From the NCBI RefSeq assembly GCF_001577525.1, contig NZ_CP013015.1, forward strand, positions 849,107 to 913,106: DNA of 64,000 nt. The letters are read 5' to 3'. A model generated the notes under the pieces. The model was not told the origin of the DNA, made no database searches, and was given only the letters and a program-made list of their open reading frames with translations. The stretch is from Candidatus Desulfofervidus auxilii (GTDB lineage Bacteria; Desulfobacterota; Desulfofervidia; Desulfofervidales; Desulfofervidaceae). The translations under genes and the position numbers were made by a program. Below, piece after piece: positions 41,682 through 50,532 of this stretch (within the stretch, counting starts at the first letter, position 1; each line of letters begins with the position of its first letter).

Positions 41682-43288
41682 TGAAATTATTTACTACTGA
41701 CAGTTTCTGGTATCAATGGCGGATTTACAGGGACCTGATATATATCTTAAAGAATAAGGACCGCCTGGATAGCCGACTTTTAAAGGAAGAAAAACCTTCA
41801 GGGCTTGAACAGTATAAAGAAAAAGAGCTAACCTATTTTTACAAACTCTTTCGTTATTCTTTAACCGAGGGTACACCTTACCATACTGTGGCTACCCTTC
41901 TTGATGTCTTTAGATGCCAGAGATTAATGCATTACATCTATCCTGGGTTTTCACAGGTTAAACCAGAGCAGTATGTTTCTATATTGGGCAAATATACTTC
42001 TATTTCCACGGAAGAACTGTGTCATACACTGGTTGAATGCTGGTGCGGGAAAAGGTCAAAACATGACCTGATAAATACAACAGTCTCCGAGTTAAAAAGG
42101 AGACTTGTTTCAAAAAGATGGATCGAAACAAGAGCACAGCAACTGGTCAAGCATTTTGAAAAAAAGAAAGAGCCAGATAAGCCAGAAGACATCACAATAA
42201 CCGCTCTGTTCAAGGTTTCTCAAAAGGAAAATTCTGATTTGCTACCAAGTAATAGTGAAACAGAAAGAGAAATAGATGATCCTGGTAACCGGAATGAAAG
42301 TCCTCAAAGTATTCCTCAGAGTATTGAGGAATATCTACAGGGTCCCCAGAATAACGCATCTGCCCAGAATGATGTGCCTACCAAAGAAGAACCCGGTATG
42401 GAAGAACAAGGAGAGAATACACAGACAAAAACAGATGTAGATGACGCTTCTGACGAAATTGATGAGACTAAAAGAATTCTCGCTGCTTACTCCAGGGTTA
42501 TGCAACGGATGAGAAACGCCTACAGAAAAGATAGGGGCAGGTATAGGGACGTTTACGCAAGGGTTTACTTTGAAGAAAGTAAACCACAGCAGGAAATTAA
42601 AGTATCGACAGAGGACAGACAAATTGCAAATATCTTGAGGAGAATTGTTTTAAGAACAAAGCTGAGGGAAGAATGGAACATAACTGGAACCGCACTTGAT
42701 ATAAAAAGATATGTAAATCTTCTGGCTTCTGATAATGCAAGCCCGGAAGTCTTTAAAGTGCCTTCGCTTAAGCAGGGTGGAAAAATAGTATTCCTCGCTG
42801 ACGCATCTGGCAGCATGACAGACTACTATACCCTTGAATCAAGGGTATATTCAATCATCAAAGAGGCGTTTAAAGGCTGTCTGGATCTTGATCTGTTCTG
42901 CTTTGACTCGCCTGCATATGGCAAAGTCAGCATTAAAAGAAAGTTTTATGAAGGTAGGTATACTCCGATTGTCTTCGCCGCAAACTATATTGTCAACTGG
43001 ATGCTCGCATTCTCTTCTCAATACAACTATCAGGTCTTGATCCTATTCAGCGATATGGAAGAAAATGTGAGTAAATATTGGAGCTTTGAGGAAGGACTTA
43101 AGTCACTGCTGCGCAAAGTCCAGAAAAGCAGAATAAAAGTTGTAGGAGCAGTCCCAGTTGGTGAATATGACAACTCGCATTCTCTTACTTTCAGAAAATT
43201 TTTTCCCTGTGTGCCCATTTCCAGAGAAGGGGTAGAAGAACTTACTCAAAATCTTATAAGGCTTTTTCGGGCAATAAAAATTGCCTAG
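41681..43288 (+). CDS. VWA-domain protein, partner of MoxR
   Basis: 535 aa. The N-terminal helical part and an acidic, Glu/Asp-rich linker (residues 165-265) precede a C-terminal VWA domain with the MIDAS motif VFLADASGSMTDY and VLILFSDMEENV. It overlaps the AAA gene by 1 nt. MoxR-VWA pairs act as chaperone-like or metal-chelatase-like machines; the client is unknown. Confidence 0.85.
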   Translation: MKLFTTDSFWYQWRIYRDLIYILKNKDRLDSRLLKEEKPSGLEQYKEKELTYFYKLFRYSLTEGTPYHTVATLLDVFRCQRLMHYIYPGFSQVKPEQYVSILGKYTSISTEELCHTLVECWCGKRSKHDLINTTVSELKRRLVSKRWIETRAQQLVKHFEKKKEPDKPEDITITALFKVSQKENSDLLPSNSETEREIDDPGNRNESPQSIPQSIEEYLQGPQNNASAQNDVPTKEEPGMEEQGENTQTKTDVDDASDEIDETKRILAAYSRVMQRMRNAYRKDRGRYRDVYARVYFEESKPQQEIKVSTEDRQIANILRRIVLRTKLREEWNITGTALDIKRYVNLLASDNASPEVFKVPSLKQGGKIVFLADASGSMTDYYTLESRVYSIIKEAFKGCLDLDLFCFDSPAYGKVSIKRKFYEGRYTPIVFAANYIVNWMLAFSSQYNYQVLILFSDMEENVSKYWSFEEGLKSLLRKVQKSRIKVVGAVPVGEYDNSHSLTFRKFFPCVPISREGVEELTQNLIRLFRAIKIA

Positions 43289-43358
43289 TTCCTCAAAGAT
43301 TCTCGTGTATATCAATCCCTTTATGCTAATGCACTCAAGAAGATAGAGAAAAATTCCT

Positions 43359-43390
43359 AAAGCGTTTCCTGTTCTATGAAAACGCTTTTT
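43359..43390 (+). promoter_or_regulatory. pre-Shine-Dalgarno hairpin k (GCGTTT type)
   Basis: AAAGCGTTT (43359-43367) with AAACGCTTT (43380-43388); loop CCTGTTCTATGA. GGAGG follows directly at 43391. Confidence 0.65.
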
Positions 43391-43400
43391 GGAGGAAGAT

Positions 43401-43769
43401 ATGAGGGTTTTTTGCTTTAAACAGGATGAGGCAAGATGCCCGGGGTGCGGGTGGCGTACAGCCAAGTTTTATGTCTTGGCTGAAGACCCCGGGGAAGCCA
43501 GGGCAGTCCTAAACCAGGATGAAGCCCTCTGTGCAGAGTGTATGGCTGAGCTACTCTCTGAGGAAGCCTACTCAATCACAGCAGACAAAGTGGAACAAAG
43601 GCCTATTTTTACCATTACCAGCGAGGAGGTGCAGAAGATTGCTAAAGAGGTGATCGGCAGGGAGCTTACAGAGGAAGAGCTAAGGCGTGTAAAGAAGGGC
43701 ATAGAGTTTGGGCTTGAGTGCTGGGAAGATGTAGTAAGGGCAGCCATTGAAGGTGTAATCGTTAAATAA
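43401..43769 (+). CDS. Cys-rich small protein, unknown
   Basis: 122 aa from the ATG at 43401. The N-terminus has CPGCGWRTAKFYVLA and CAECMAELL, a likely zinc ribbon. The C-terminal half (ELTEEELRRVKKGIEFGLEC) is helical and DUF-like. It lies directly before ssb with a 21-nt gap. Confidence 0.55.
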   Translation: MRVFCFKQDEARCPGCGWRTAKFYVLAEDPGEARAVLNQDEALCAECMAELLSEEAYSITADKVEQRPIFTITSEEVQKIAKEVIGRELTEEELRRVKKGIEFGLECWEDVVRAAIEGVIVK

Positions 43770-43790
43770 AAAGAAAGAAGGAGGTACGTT

Positions 43791-44207
43791 ATGGCAGAAA
43801 AACAAAAGAAGCAACAGAGCAATGGCAATGGAAAGACTTACTGGGATGTAAACGATGTTACCATCACAGGCAGACTGGGCATGGATCCCGAGTTGCGCTA
43901 TACACCAAATGGAACAGCAGTCTGCCAGCTCCGTCTCGCCATTGCTGAAGGCCAGAGGACAAGCTGGGTAACAGTGGTAACATTTGGGAAGGTAGCAGAA
44001 TCTGTAGCTAATTACCTTGGTAAGGGAAGAAAGGTTCTTGTAAAAGGACGCCTCCATACCAACGAATGGACCACCCAGGATGGCCAGAAGAGATCAAGGG
44101 TTGAAGTGTATGCCAGCAGGGTCAGATTCATGGATACTCCAAAGAAACAGGAAATTCCTCCAGAACCGGAAGAGCCTGAAGTTGTTGACGAAGATGTGCC
44201 ATTCTAG
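43791..44207 (+). CDS. ssb: single-stranded DNA-binding protein
   Basis: 138 aa. OB-fold marks: VTITGRLGMDPELRYTPNGT, WVTVVTFGKVAESVANYLGK, VLVKGRLHTNEWTTQDG. It ends with the acidic tail DEDVPF used to recruit partners. AGGAGG precedes the ATG. A strong terminator follows. Confidence 0.95.
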   Translation: MAEKQKKQQSNGNGKTYWDVNDVTITGRLGMDPELRYTPNGTAVCQLRLAIAEGQRTSWVTVVTFGKVAESVANYLGKGRKVLVKGRLHTNEWTTQDGQKRSRVEVYASRVRFMDTPKKQEIPPEPEEPEVVDEDVPF

Positions 44208-44214
44208 CATAAAG

Positions 44215-44240
44215 GGCCGCCTTCGGGCGGCCTTAATTTT
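44215..44240 (+). terminator. intrinsic terminator of ssb
   Basis: GGCCGCC (44215-44221), TTCG tetraloop, GGCGGCC (44226-44232), then TTAATTTTT. Confidence 0.85.
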
Positions 44241-44252
44241 TAAGGAGGAAAT

Positions 44253-44495
44253 ATGGGAAATAAGAATATTATAAGCACTGCGAATTTTATACCTTCTATC
44301 TATACCCGGCACAACCTTTTCCTTATAGAGGAAAATGAAAATTCCTATGTTGTTATAGATGAGTGAAAACGAGAAGGAGATCCTCATCTTCCTGACGACA
44401 AACAACAAACTTGCCATCATTACACTACTGAAAGAGAAGCCTGGAAGAAGTTCGTAGCCTTGATCAAAGTATACAGTAAACTTTATCCCATTTAA
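44253..44495 (+). pseudogene. 80-codon unknown gene with in-frame TGA
   Basis: AAGGAGG precedes the ATG. 37 codons end at a TGA (44364-44366), and the same frame stays open for 42 more codons (KREGDPHLPDDKQQ, then REAWKKFVALIKVYSKLYPI). A TGG-to-TGA change is the simplest reading. No family recognised. Confidence 0.45.
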
Positions 44496-44504
44496 ACAAT
44501 AAAA

Positions 44505-44580
44505 GAGTATTTTTTTAATTTTACCTTCCTACTATTCTACTGTGACCTTTAATCAGGTTTTTGAGTTTTTACACAGCTTG
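44505..44580 (-). mobile_element. degenerate MITE copy 4
   Basis: Reading the minus strand from 44580, CAAGCTGTGTAAAAAC and then blocks shared with copies 1 and 2 (GAATAGTAGGAAGGTAAAAT). An internal part and the other terminus are missing. ACGG follows at 44581, as at copy 1. Confidence 0.5.
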
Positions 44581-44640
44581 ACGGAAGCTTCTGGAAACCA
44601 GATCTTTTCAACTCAATAATTTCCCTTCTTCCGCTGATAT

Positions 44641-44689
44641 GCCCGCCTGCCTGCGGGCAGGGGCAGACACGGCCGTCGGGCAGGCCCTA
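44641..44689. repeat. REP-like palindromes, two in tandem
   Basis: CCCGCCTGCCTGCGGGCAGG and a second partial unit, between the MITE remnant and the hairpin before 44768. Confidence 0.6.
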
Positions 44690-44708
44690 CAATAGATTCA
44701 GAGCCACC

Positions 44709-44740
44709 AACTGCTTTCCATTATAAGCAGGAAAGCAGTT
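44709..44740 (+). promoter_or_regulatory. pre-Shine-Dalgarno hairpin l
   Basis: Perfect 11-bp stem AACTGCTTTCC (44709-44719) with GGAAAGCAGTT (44730-44740), then TTTTATTTTTTTC. It could work as a terminator. AGGAGG starts 16 nt later. Confidence 0.6.
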
Positions 44741-44767
44741 TTTTATTTTTTTCTCAGGAGGTTTCCC

Positions 44768-45382
44768 ATGAAAGTATCTGCATACTGCAACGCAGCCATA
44801 TATCAGGGGAAAGCAGGAATTATAGGAATACTGCATGATGGTAAAAACAAAAAAAGGGTTTATGATCAGTTTAAAAATTCCAACGAAGACCTAGCAGTAC
44901 AGGCAGCCATAATCAGAACTCTCAGGGAACTCAAAAAACCACAAAATACCGATGTAACCATTTACCTGCCCAGAAAAATTCAGTTAAACCACCCCAAACT
45001 AAAAAACTTATTACGACAGCTCAAGAGTTACACGGTTAAGATCAATCCAAAACTTGTAAAAATCAAGGCCATTGCAGCCCAGAAACTCACTGAGAAAACA
45101 GATAAACAAAAAACCTCAGCTCCGCATAAAAAAATAATGTCCTATGTAAATAACCTCATCAGCCGGGGATATGAAGTAGAAGTTAACTTTTCCAGAAACA
45201 CAGAAGAATATACAGAGGCAGAAATAGAAATATATGACCGCCAGAGCAAAAAACTCCTCTGTGCCCAGGAAGTCATCGCAGACACAAAAGGTTATGAAAT
45301 CCAGGGATGTTACCGCTGCCCACTTCCCTCACAGTGTCCGTTCTACGGAAGACCATACTGTACAGAACAGAATATTTACTAG
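44768..45382 (+). CDS. RNase H-fold-like protein with C-terminal Cys cluster
   Basis: 204 aa. The N-terminal part (SAYCNAAIYQGKAGIIGILH, LAVQAAIIRTLREL, TDVTIYLPRKI) follows the RNase H strand/helix order, but the catalytic acids are missing. The last 20 residues have four Cys (GCYRCPLPSQCPFYGRPYC), perhaps a zinc or Fe-S site. It lies 6 nt before a helicase gene and may be its partner. No named family. Confidence 0.5.
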   Translation: MKVSAYCNAAIYQGKAGIIGILHDGKNKKRVYDQFKNSNEDLAVQAAIIRTLRELKKPQNTDVTIYLPRKIQLNHPKLKNLLRQLKSYTVKINPKLVKIKAIAAQKLTEKTDKQKTSAPHKKIMSYVNNLISRGYEVEVNFSRNTEEYTEAEIEIYDRQSKKLLCAQEVIADTKGYEIQGCYRCPLPSQCPFYGRPYCTEQNIY

Positions 45383-45388
45383 ACAGCC

Positions 45389-46831
45389 ATGGAAGAAATA
45401 CAGCTAACAGACGAGCAACTCAGGGCCGTCACCGCTCCCCCTTCCATTGTCCAGGTGGTAGCCGGTCCTGGCACAGGAAAAACCAGGTGTGTTACAGCCA
45501 GAGCAATCTATCTCCTTTCAATGAGTAAGCATTCCAGAATCCTGGTGCTGTCCCACACCAGAAAGGCGGTCTCTGAAATAGCTAAAAGAGTTAGCGTCGC
45601 AATCCCCTCAAATCGGGTCAATGTTTCTTACCGGAGAATTTCCGATCTGTCCAGGGTGAAAGTCATGACCCTGCATGGATTCTGCATGAAAACCGCAAGA
45701 ATACTTGGAGTATTTAATAAAAACGCCAGACTCTTAAAAGACAAAGAAAAAAAGGAATTCCTTAAAAAGTGCCTGGAGATTCACCCGGTATTCCAGGAAA
45801 TAGATACCATTGAGGATACTATTGAAAACTGCAAAAATCTCCTTATCACCCCCGAAGAAGCATACTGTCTGCTACCTGAAGACCTGGCAAAAATCTATGA
45901 AATATACGAAAGAGAAAAAGAAGAGGAAAACCTCTTTGATTTTGAGGATATGCTGGTTTCAGTATATAGAAAACTCTCCTCCAACCATAAACTGGCAGAT
46001 ACCCTGAGACAGCAATTCCAGCACGTAATAGTTGATGAAGCACATGATATGAATAAAGCACAATACGAGATTGTGAGGCTCATCCAGAATGGTTCATTCT
46101 TTACAGTACTTGATCCTAACCAGAGAATATATGCCTTCCGTGCAGGTGGAGGACCACTGCACAGATTTGAACGGGATTATCCCTACAGTTCCCGCCTGCC
46201 CCTCACAGTAAACTTCAGGAGTACCAGAAAAATCGTCAACAGCACAAATAAATTCATGGGAACAAATATAAAACCAAGAGAAGATGCACCTGAAGGTAAA
46301 ATTGAAATTCTAATCCAGACAACCTGGGAAAAACAGGCAAAGGAAATAGCCAGGAAAATAATAGAAATCACAAAGGACTACCCCAATGAAACAGTAGCAG
46401 TCCTGGTTAGAACCAACCTTCAGGCTGCTACAATTGCACCAGTACTTGAGGACTACGGCATAAAATCAAATATTAACGTTGAAAAGCACACAGCAGCTCA
46501 TAAACCTCCTGATACTCCAAAAAGACTCTGGGAAAAGGCCCTCTCAGTCCTGAAAAAACTTTCCAGCCCACCCGAATCTAAAGGTAACGGGAAAATCAGG
46601 GTAACCATTTCAACAATTCATAAAGCGAAAGGAAGGGAATGGGACCACGTAGTAATTCCCGATGTGGTTGATAAACTTCCCTGCTGTAAACAAGAACGGG
46701 AAGAAGAGGAAAAAAGAATATTTTACGTGGCCACCACCAGGCCACGCAAAACACTTATCATCTCAGCAGCAGAAGAATGCTATGGACAGGATACAAATCC
46801 ATCTCGTTACATTGAATATTTTAGATCTTAA
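45389..46831 (+). CDS. UvrD/Rep-type SF1 DNA helicase
   Basis: 480 aa, compact. Motif I VVAGPGTGKTRCVTARA, II VIVDEAHDMNKAQ, III FTVLDPNQRIYAFRAG, IV LPLTVNFRSTRKIV, V VTISTIHKAKGREWDHVVIP, VI FYVATTRPRKTLII. It unwinds DNA 3' to 5'. The 2A/2B region is short compared with Rep/UvrD. Confidence 0.92.
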   Translation: MEEIQLTDEQLRAVTAPPSIVQVVAGPGTGKTRCVTARAIYLLSMSKHSRILVLSHTRKAVSEIAKRVSVAIPSNRVNVSYRRISDLSRVKVMTLHGFCMKTARILGVFNKNARLLKDKEKKEFLKKCLEIHPVFQEIDTIEDTIENCKNLLITPEEAYCLLPEDLAKIYEIYEREKEEENLFDFEDMLVSVYRKLSSNHKLADTLRQQFQHVIVDEAHDMNKAQYEIVRLIQNGSFFTVLDPNQRIYAFRAGGGPLHRFERDYPYSSRLPLTVNFRSTRKIVNSTNKFMGTNIKPREDAPEGKIEILIQTTWEKQAKEIARKIIEITKDYPNETVAVLVRTNLQAATIAPVLEDYGIKSNINVEKHTAAHKPPDTPKRLWEKALSVLKKLSSPPESKGNGKIRVTISTIHKAKGREWDHVVIPDVVDKLPCCKQEREEEEKRIFYVATTRPRKTLIISAAEECYGQDTNPSRYIEYFRS

Positions 46832-46865
46832 TCGTTTTTTCACCATTTGTGAAAAAAACGATTAA
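46828..46865 (+). promoter_or_regulatory. pre-Shine-Dalgarno hairpin m
   Basis: TTAATCGTTTTTTCAC (46828-46843) with a 17-nt complement (46849-46865), loop CATTT, one bulge. GGAGG starts at the foot of the stem (46866). Confidence 0.6.
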
Positions 46866-46875
46866 GGAGGAAAAA

Positions 46876-48129
46876 ATGGGATTCAAACTGGTTGATCTGG
46901 TTGACCCGGATACAATGGATAAACTCGAAGAATCTTATGAAAAACTGAATGAGTCGCACATTCCTGAAGGTTTTACCGTCCATCAGGTGGAAGAACTTGA
47001 GGAAAGAAAAGAAGAAAAAATGCACCAGCTCTATTCGTCACCACTTGGGCTCTTCAACCAGAATAAGGAGAAAATCTGTCCAAAAAACAGACTTGGAAAG
47101 TGGATATCAACACTTCTGGCTTTAAGCAACGGCAACGGAAAAGAAGCATGGCAAAAAGCAGTTCACCTTACAATACTCAATGTCCCTGTTTACTTTGAAA
47201 GACATATTGAACCACCACAGGAGGAAGCATCGTTTAAACTCCAGCCAGGAAAGAAAATAAAAGTCCCGGCTTTTCTGAAAAGACTCTCCAATAAAAAAGT
47301 AAAAGACGCAGCCAAACTGGCCGCCTTTGCAGGAGTGAAAATTAAATATGACAAAAAAATAGAAAACGTAAAACTTGAATGTCTGTGTAAATTTTCAAAT
47401 CATGCCTTATACCCCATAAACTTCCTACATGCAGCAAAAAGAGACAGAATCGCCAACCAGACCTACAAGAAAGTCGCAGACTGGTATGAGAAGCTACCAG
47501 AAGAGGATAAACAGTTCTTCCTTGAAAGCTATATCAAACAGGATGGTATCCCCATCAATTTTACACCCAGAGAGCTTACCTTTGAAAAATCAGCTGATCC
47601 ATTAGCTGAAAGGCTTAAGGGCCTCAAATACTGGGAAAGAAATGGAAAGGTAATATTCGACGGTGAAGTATGGCACACACCCAGAAAGGAAGCTGTCTCT
47701 TATCTGGGAAATACCATTAAATATGACCCACATAAAGTCATAAATGAGAGAAAACAAACTCTCAGGAATACCCTGAGAAAAACCTTCCTGCCGGTGAAAA
47801 ATATTCCTCAGAGAATACTATTCTATGGTTTTTTTCTTAAAGCAGGCAGAAAAATAATACCCGCCGGTATCTTCACCTCACAGTTCAATAAAGAAATGCT
47901 CTATGAAAGCGAACAAGTGAAAAGCATATTTCAGAAAAAGAAAGAAGAAATAAAGGCAAAACAAACCGAAAAACAACAGCAATTCAACACTTACTACAAC
48001 AGGGCACTTAAAGCTCTAAAAGCCAAAGACTGGACTGCGTTCTGGAAAACTCTGAAGGCTACCACTAACAACCTTGAGAAAACCGCCTATTATAAGGCAA
48101 AAAAGGACATTGCAGATGAGGCAAGATAA
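46876..48129 (+). CDS. unknown plasmid protein, basic, 417 aa
   Basis: The ATG at 46876 has GGAGG 5 nt upstream; the frame is open back to a GTG at 46849 inside the hairpin. It is Lys-rich throughout with a helical, coiled C-terminus (residues 355-417). It follows the helicase gene and could be a replication or processing protein by position. No family recognised. Confidence 0.6.
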   Translation: MGFKLVDLVDPDTMDKLEESYEKLNESHIPEGFTVHQVEELEERKEEKMHQLYSSPLGLFNQNKEKICPKNRLGKWISTLLALSNGNGKEAWQKAVHLTILNVPVYFERHIEPPQEEASFKLQPGKKIKVPAFLKRLSNKKVKDAAKLAAFAGVKIKYDKKIENVKLECLCKFSNHALYPINFLHAAKRDRIANQTYKKVADWYEKLPEEDKQFFLESYIKQDGIPINFTPRELTFEKSADPLAERLKGLKYWERNGKVIFDGEVWHTPRKEAVSYLGNTIKYDPHKVINERKQTLRNTLRKTFLPVKNIPQRILFYGFFLKAGRKIIPAGIFTSQFNKEMLYESEQVKSIFQKKKEEIKAKQTEKQQQFNTYYNRALKALKAKDWTAFWKTLKATTNNLEKTAYYKAKKDIADEAR

Positions 48130-48131
48130 AA

Positions 48132-48347
48132 ATGAGTAGAAAAATTTACTACGAGGGATGGATAATAGCAGACTACGAGGATAAAGAATTCCTGGAAAAA
48201 CTTGGCATTAGACTGGGTAAGTACAATGAAGAAACTACTTCATTTGAAAATTGCGAAGTCTCACTGGAAGCTCTTGAAAAGTTAGACCCTTATTGGGGAC
48301 GGTTTTATTGGGGGCTGTGGCCATCAGAGAGCTCTGTCTCAAGCTAA
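48132..48347 (+). CDS. small acidic protein, unknown
   Basis: 71 aa. KIYYEGWIIADYEDKEFLEK; rich in Asp/Glu and aromatic residues. It begins 2 nt after the previous stop. No family recognised. Confidence 0.5.
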   Translation: MSRKIYYEGWIIADYEDKEFLEKLGIRLGKYNEETTSFENCEVSLEALEKLDPYWGRFYWGLWPSESSVSS

Positions 48348-48404
48348 ACCCTTGAAGTTTCCCATTTTAACTCTGTCAAAACGCCAAAAAAACAGGAGGA
48401 AGAC

Positions 48405-48729
48405 ATGTTCAAAGAAAAACAAACGGTACTCAAAAACAATATCTGTCCAAAGTGCAAAACAAGAGGGAGTTTGCACTTCCAGGAGAGTTTTCAAGGAACA
48501 GTTGAAAACCCCATAAATAAAAATGGAACCATTAACTCTAAGCCTGATGGATGGAAGTTCTCAATTGAAAAAAGTTGAAAACCCCATAAATAAAAATGGA
48601 ACCATTAACTTTAAGGTAAAGTTCCTTGATGGAGAAGCAGAAGATAAGAGAGTTGTTTGCAATAAATGTGGCTTTTCGGCCCATGTAGAAGTTGATGAAG
48701 ATGAAAGACCAGTAATTCTGGAGCCATAA
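48405..48729 (+). pseudogene. zinc-ribbon gene split by a 73-bp tandem duplication
   Basis: ATG 48405 (AGGAGG upstream) starts a frame with ICPKCKTRGSLHF and stops at 48578. The end of the gene (VVCNKCGFSAHVEVDEDERP) is in another frame. The block starting GTTGAAAACCCCATAA at 48501 is repeated at 48574. Removing one 73-bp unit leaves 252 nt, an open 83-aa frame with two CxxC pairs. The duplication therefore broke a small zinc-ribbon gene. Confidence 0.7.
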
Positions 48730-48740
48730 GGGAGATAAAA

Positions 48741-49394
48741 ATGGAAGAAAGAAAAAACTACATAACAATGAAGCCTCTACCAAAAGGTTTACTAATAGCC
48801 TCAGCAGTAGCACTGGCAGTCTCAACAGAGGTTATCCTGGTTAACTCAACTAAAACATCGCCTGAAAATGCAAAACCAGCACCACAGGCCAACATAACAA
48901 AACCCGAAATCCTTGAGACAGCCTACAAACTGGCCATAGCAAATGCCAAACCTTATATTCCCGAAACCATAATCAAAAACATAGTGAATACAGCTTACAA
49001 AACTGACAACCCCCTTCTCTTACTTGCCCTGATTACCGAGGAAAGCCACTTTGACATCTTTGCAAAGAGCAGGCAGGGAGCAGCTGGCTGTGCCCAGATA
49101 GTTCCCAAAGTGTGGGAAAAGGAACTAAAAAAAGCAGGACTTCTTAAAGGATATAGAGACTACTTTGATCCTGAAAAGTCCGTCCTTATGGCAGACTACA
49201 TCATCACCAGGCTTATCAAAAAACAAGGCGACGTAAAAAAGGCACTGATGAGCTATCAGTGCGGAAATAGATATAAGGGCAGAAAATGTGAAAAATACGC
49301 TGAGGCAGTCCTTGCAAGATATGGGGAGTACGTTATTGCAGCGAAATTATTGCAGGACAATAAAGGCAAACGCCATGTAGAAATAGCACAATAA
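48741..49394 (+). CDS. lytic transglycosylase (SLT, VirB1-like)
   Basis: 217 aa with an N-terminal membrane anchor (LLIASAVALAVSTEVIL). The SLT domain is ALITEESHFDIFAKSRQGAA (catalytic Glu in EES), CAQIVPKVW and the MSYQCG..Y region. Such enzymes open peptidoglycan for conjugation machinery. Confidence 0.85.
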   Translation: MEERKNYITMKPLPKGLLIASAVALAVSTEVILVNSTKTSPENAKPAPQANITKPEILETAYKLAIANAKPYIPETIIKNIVNTAYKTDNPLLLLALITEESHFDIFAKSRQGAAGCAQIVPKVWEKELKKAGLLKGYRDYFDPEKSVLMADYIITRLIKKQGDVKKALMSYQCGNRYKGRKCEKYAEAVLARYGEYVIAAKLLQDNKGKRHVEIAQ

Positions 49395-49436
49395 CTATTT
49401 CCCCCTCTTTATGAAAAAAATTAAAAGGGGGCAAAA

Positions 49437-49982
49437 ATGAGTAGGTTCAAAGATGTAAAGTTTATGTCAGCAAAAGAAAAAGAGAGAGTGGTTGAGGACT
49501 TCAGGCGCTTTCTCAAAAGTAATTTTGATAGAAAATACTTCACAAAGAGGCTTTATGAGCACCTTCATTTACATTGTTCCTTCATTGCCCACTACGATAT
49601 AGATGGCTTTTACGCTACCTACTTTGACGAACCCGAGATGAGCATTGAATTCCTTAACCAGTTCTTAACGGGAGAAAGCACGGAGCTTAAGGGCACGTGG
49701 TGGCTCAGTGGAGATTACGCTGATGTAAATAAGGCTATGTGTGAAGTGGCCAGGAAAATTGCTAAAAAAGGTCTTATTGCTTCCCTTAGAAACAAACAAT
49801 ACAGGATAGATATGCCACGTGCACAGGCACTAATTGAAAAACACGGCAATAACAAGGACAAAATGGTAATGCAAATTATTGAGGCATCTGTCAGGGAAGC
49901 ATATGATGAAACAGAGGAAGGTGCAATGCTTTTTGCTACCGGGTTGGTGGAAAAGCTAAAAAACGCAGGATGTCTTCTCTAA
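49437..49982 (+). CDS. unknown protein, probably 3'-truncated
   Basis: 181 aa. HCSFIAHYDIDGFYATYF and a helical second half. The Shine-Dalgarno GGGGG is in the right arm of an imperfect hairpin (49401-49432), so translation may be restrained. The end of the gene runs into TnpB-derived sequence at about 49970, so the natural C-terminus may be missing. No family recognised. Confidence 0.5.
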   Translation: MSRFKDVKFMSAKEKERVVEDFRRFLKSNFDRKYFTKRLYEHLHLHCSFIAHYDIDGFYATYFDEPEMSIEFLNQFLTGESTELKGTWWLSGDYADVNKAMCEVARKIAKKGLIASLRNKQYRIDMPRAQALIEKHGNNKDKMVMQIIEASVREAYDETEEGAMLFATGLVEKLKNAGCLL

Positions 49983-50432
49983 ACACAGATTTTTTAGCTA
50001 AGCTCCATGAAAAGATAAGAAACCAGAGAAATGATTTTTCCCATAAACTAAGCAAGAAAATAATAAGCGATAACCAAGCGGTAGTTGTAGAAAGTTTAAA
50101 CATCAAAGGTATGGTTAAAAACCATCGCCTTGCAAAGTGCATTTCAGATTCAGGATGGTATAAGTTTATAAACATGCTGGAATACAAGGCAAAGTTTTAT
50201 GACAGAAGGCTTATTAAAGTAAAACCATTTTATCCATCATCTAAGCTATGTCATGTGTGTGGATACAAAAATAGGTTTTTAACTTTATCTGACAGGAAGT
50301 GAACTTGCCCAATTTGTGGGAAAACACACGATAGAGATGTTAATGCTGCATTGAATCTACTTAAAGTAGCAGTAGGGATGGACCGTCCCGACCTTATGCC
50401 CGCTGAGGAAACAGCCTCTGCCTGCGGGTAAG
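49970..50432 (+). pseudogene. TnpB C-terminal remnant
   Basis: LHEKIRNQRNDFSHKLSKKI, VVVESLNIKGMVKNHRLAK and CHVCGYKNRF are TnpB parts. The frame meets TGA at 50300 where Trp is expected (DRK-W-TCPICGKTHDRDVNAA). The N-terminal two thirds are gone. A right-end-like hairpin CTCCTCAT/ATGAGGAG follows near 50455-50474. Confidence 0.8.
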
Positions 50433-50532
50433 CTGTCTCCAATGAAGCGGGAAGCTCCTCATTTCAATGAGGAGAGGAGGTCACATGATATTAAGCGACT
50501 ACAGGAAAATATATGCATTCAAAGGAGAAAAC

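Noticed and set aside
33109-43390. GCGTTT hairpins as plasmid iterons
   Set aside because: They are single, far apart, all on the coding strand and almost always just before a gene. Iterons are clustered near an origin.
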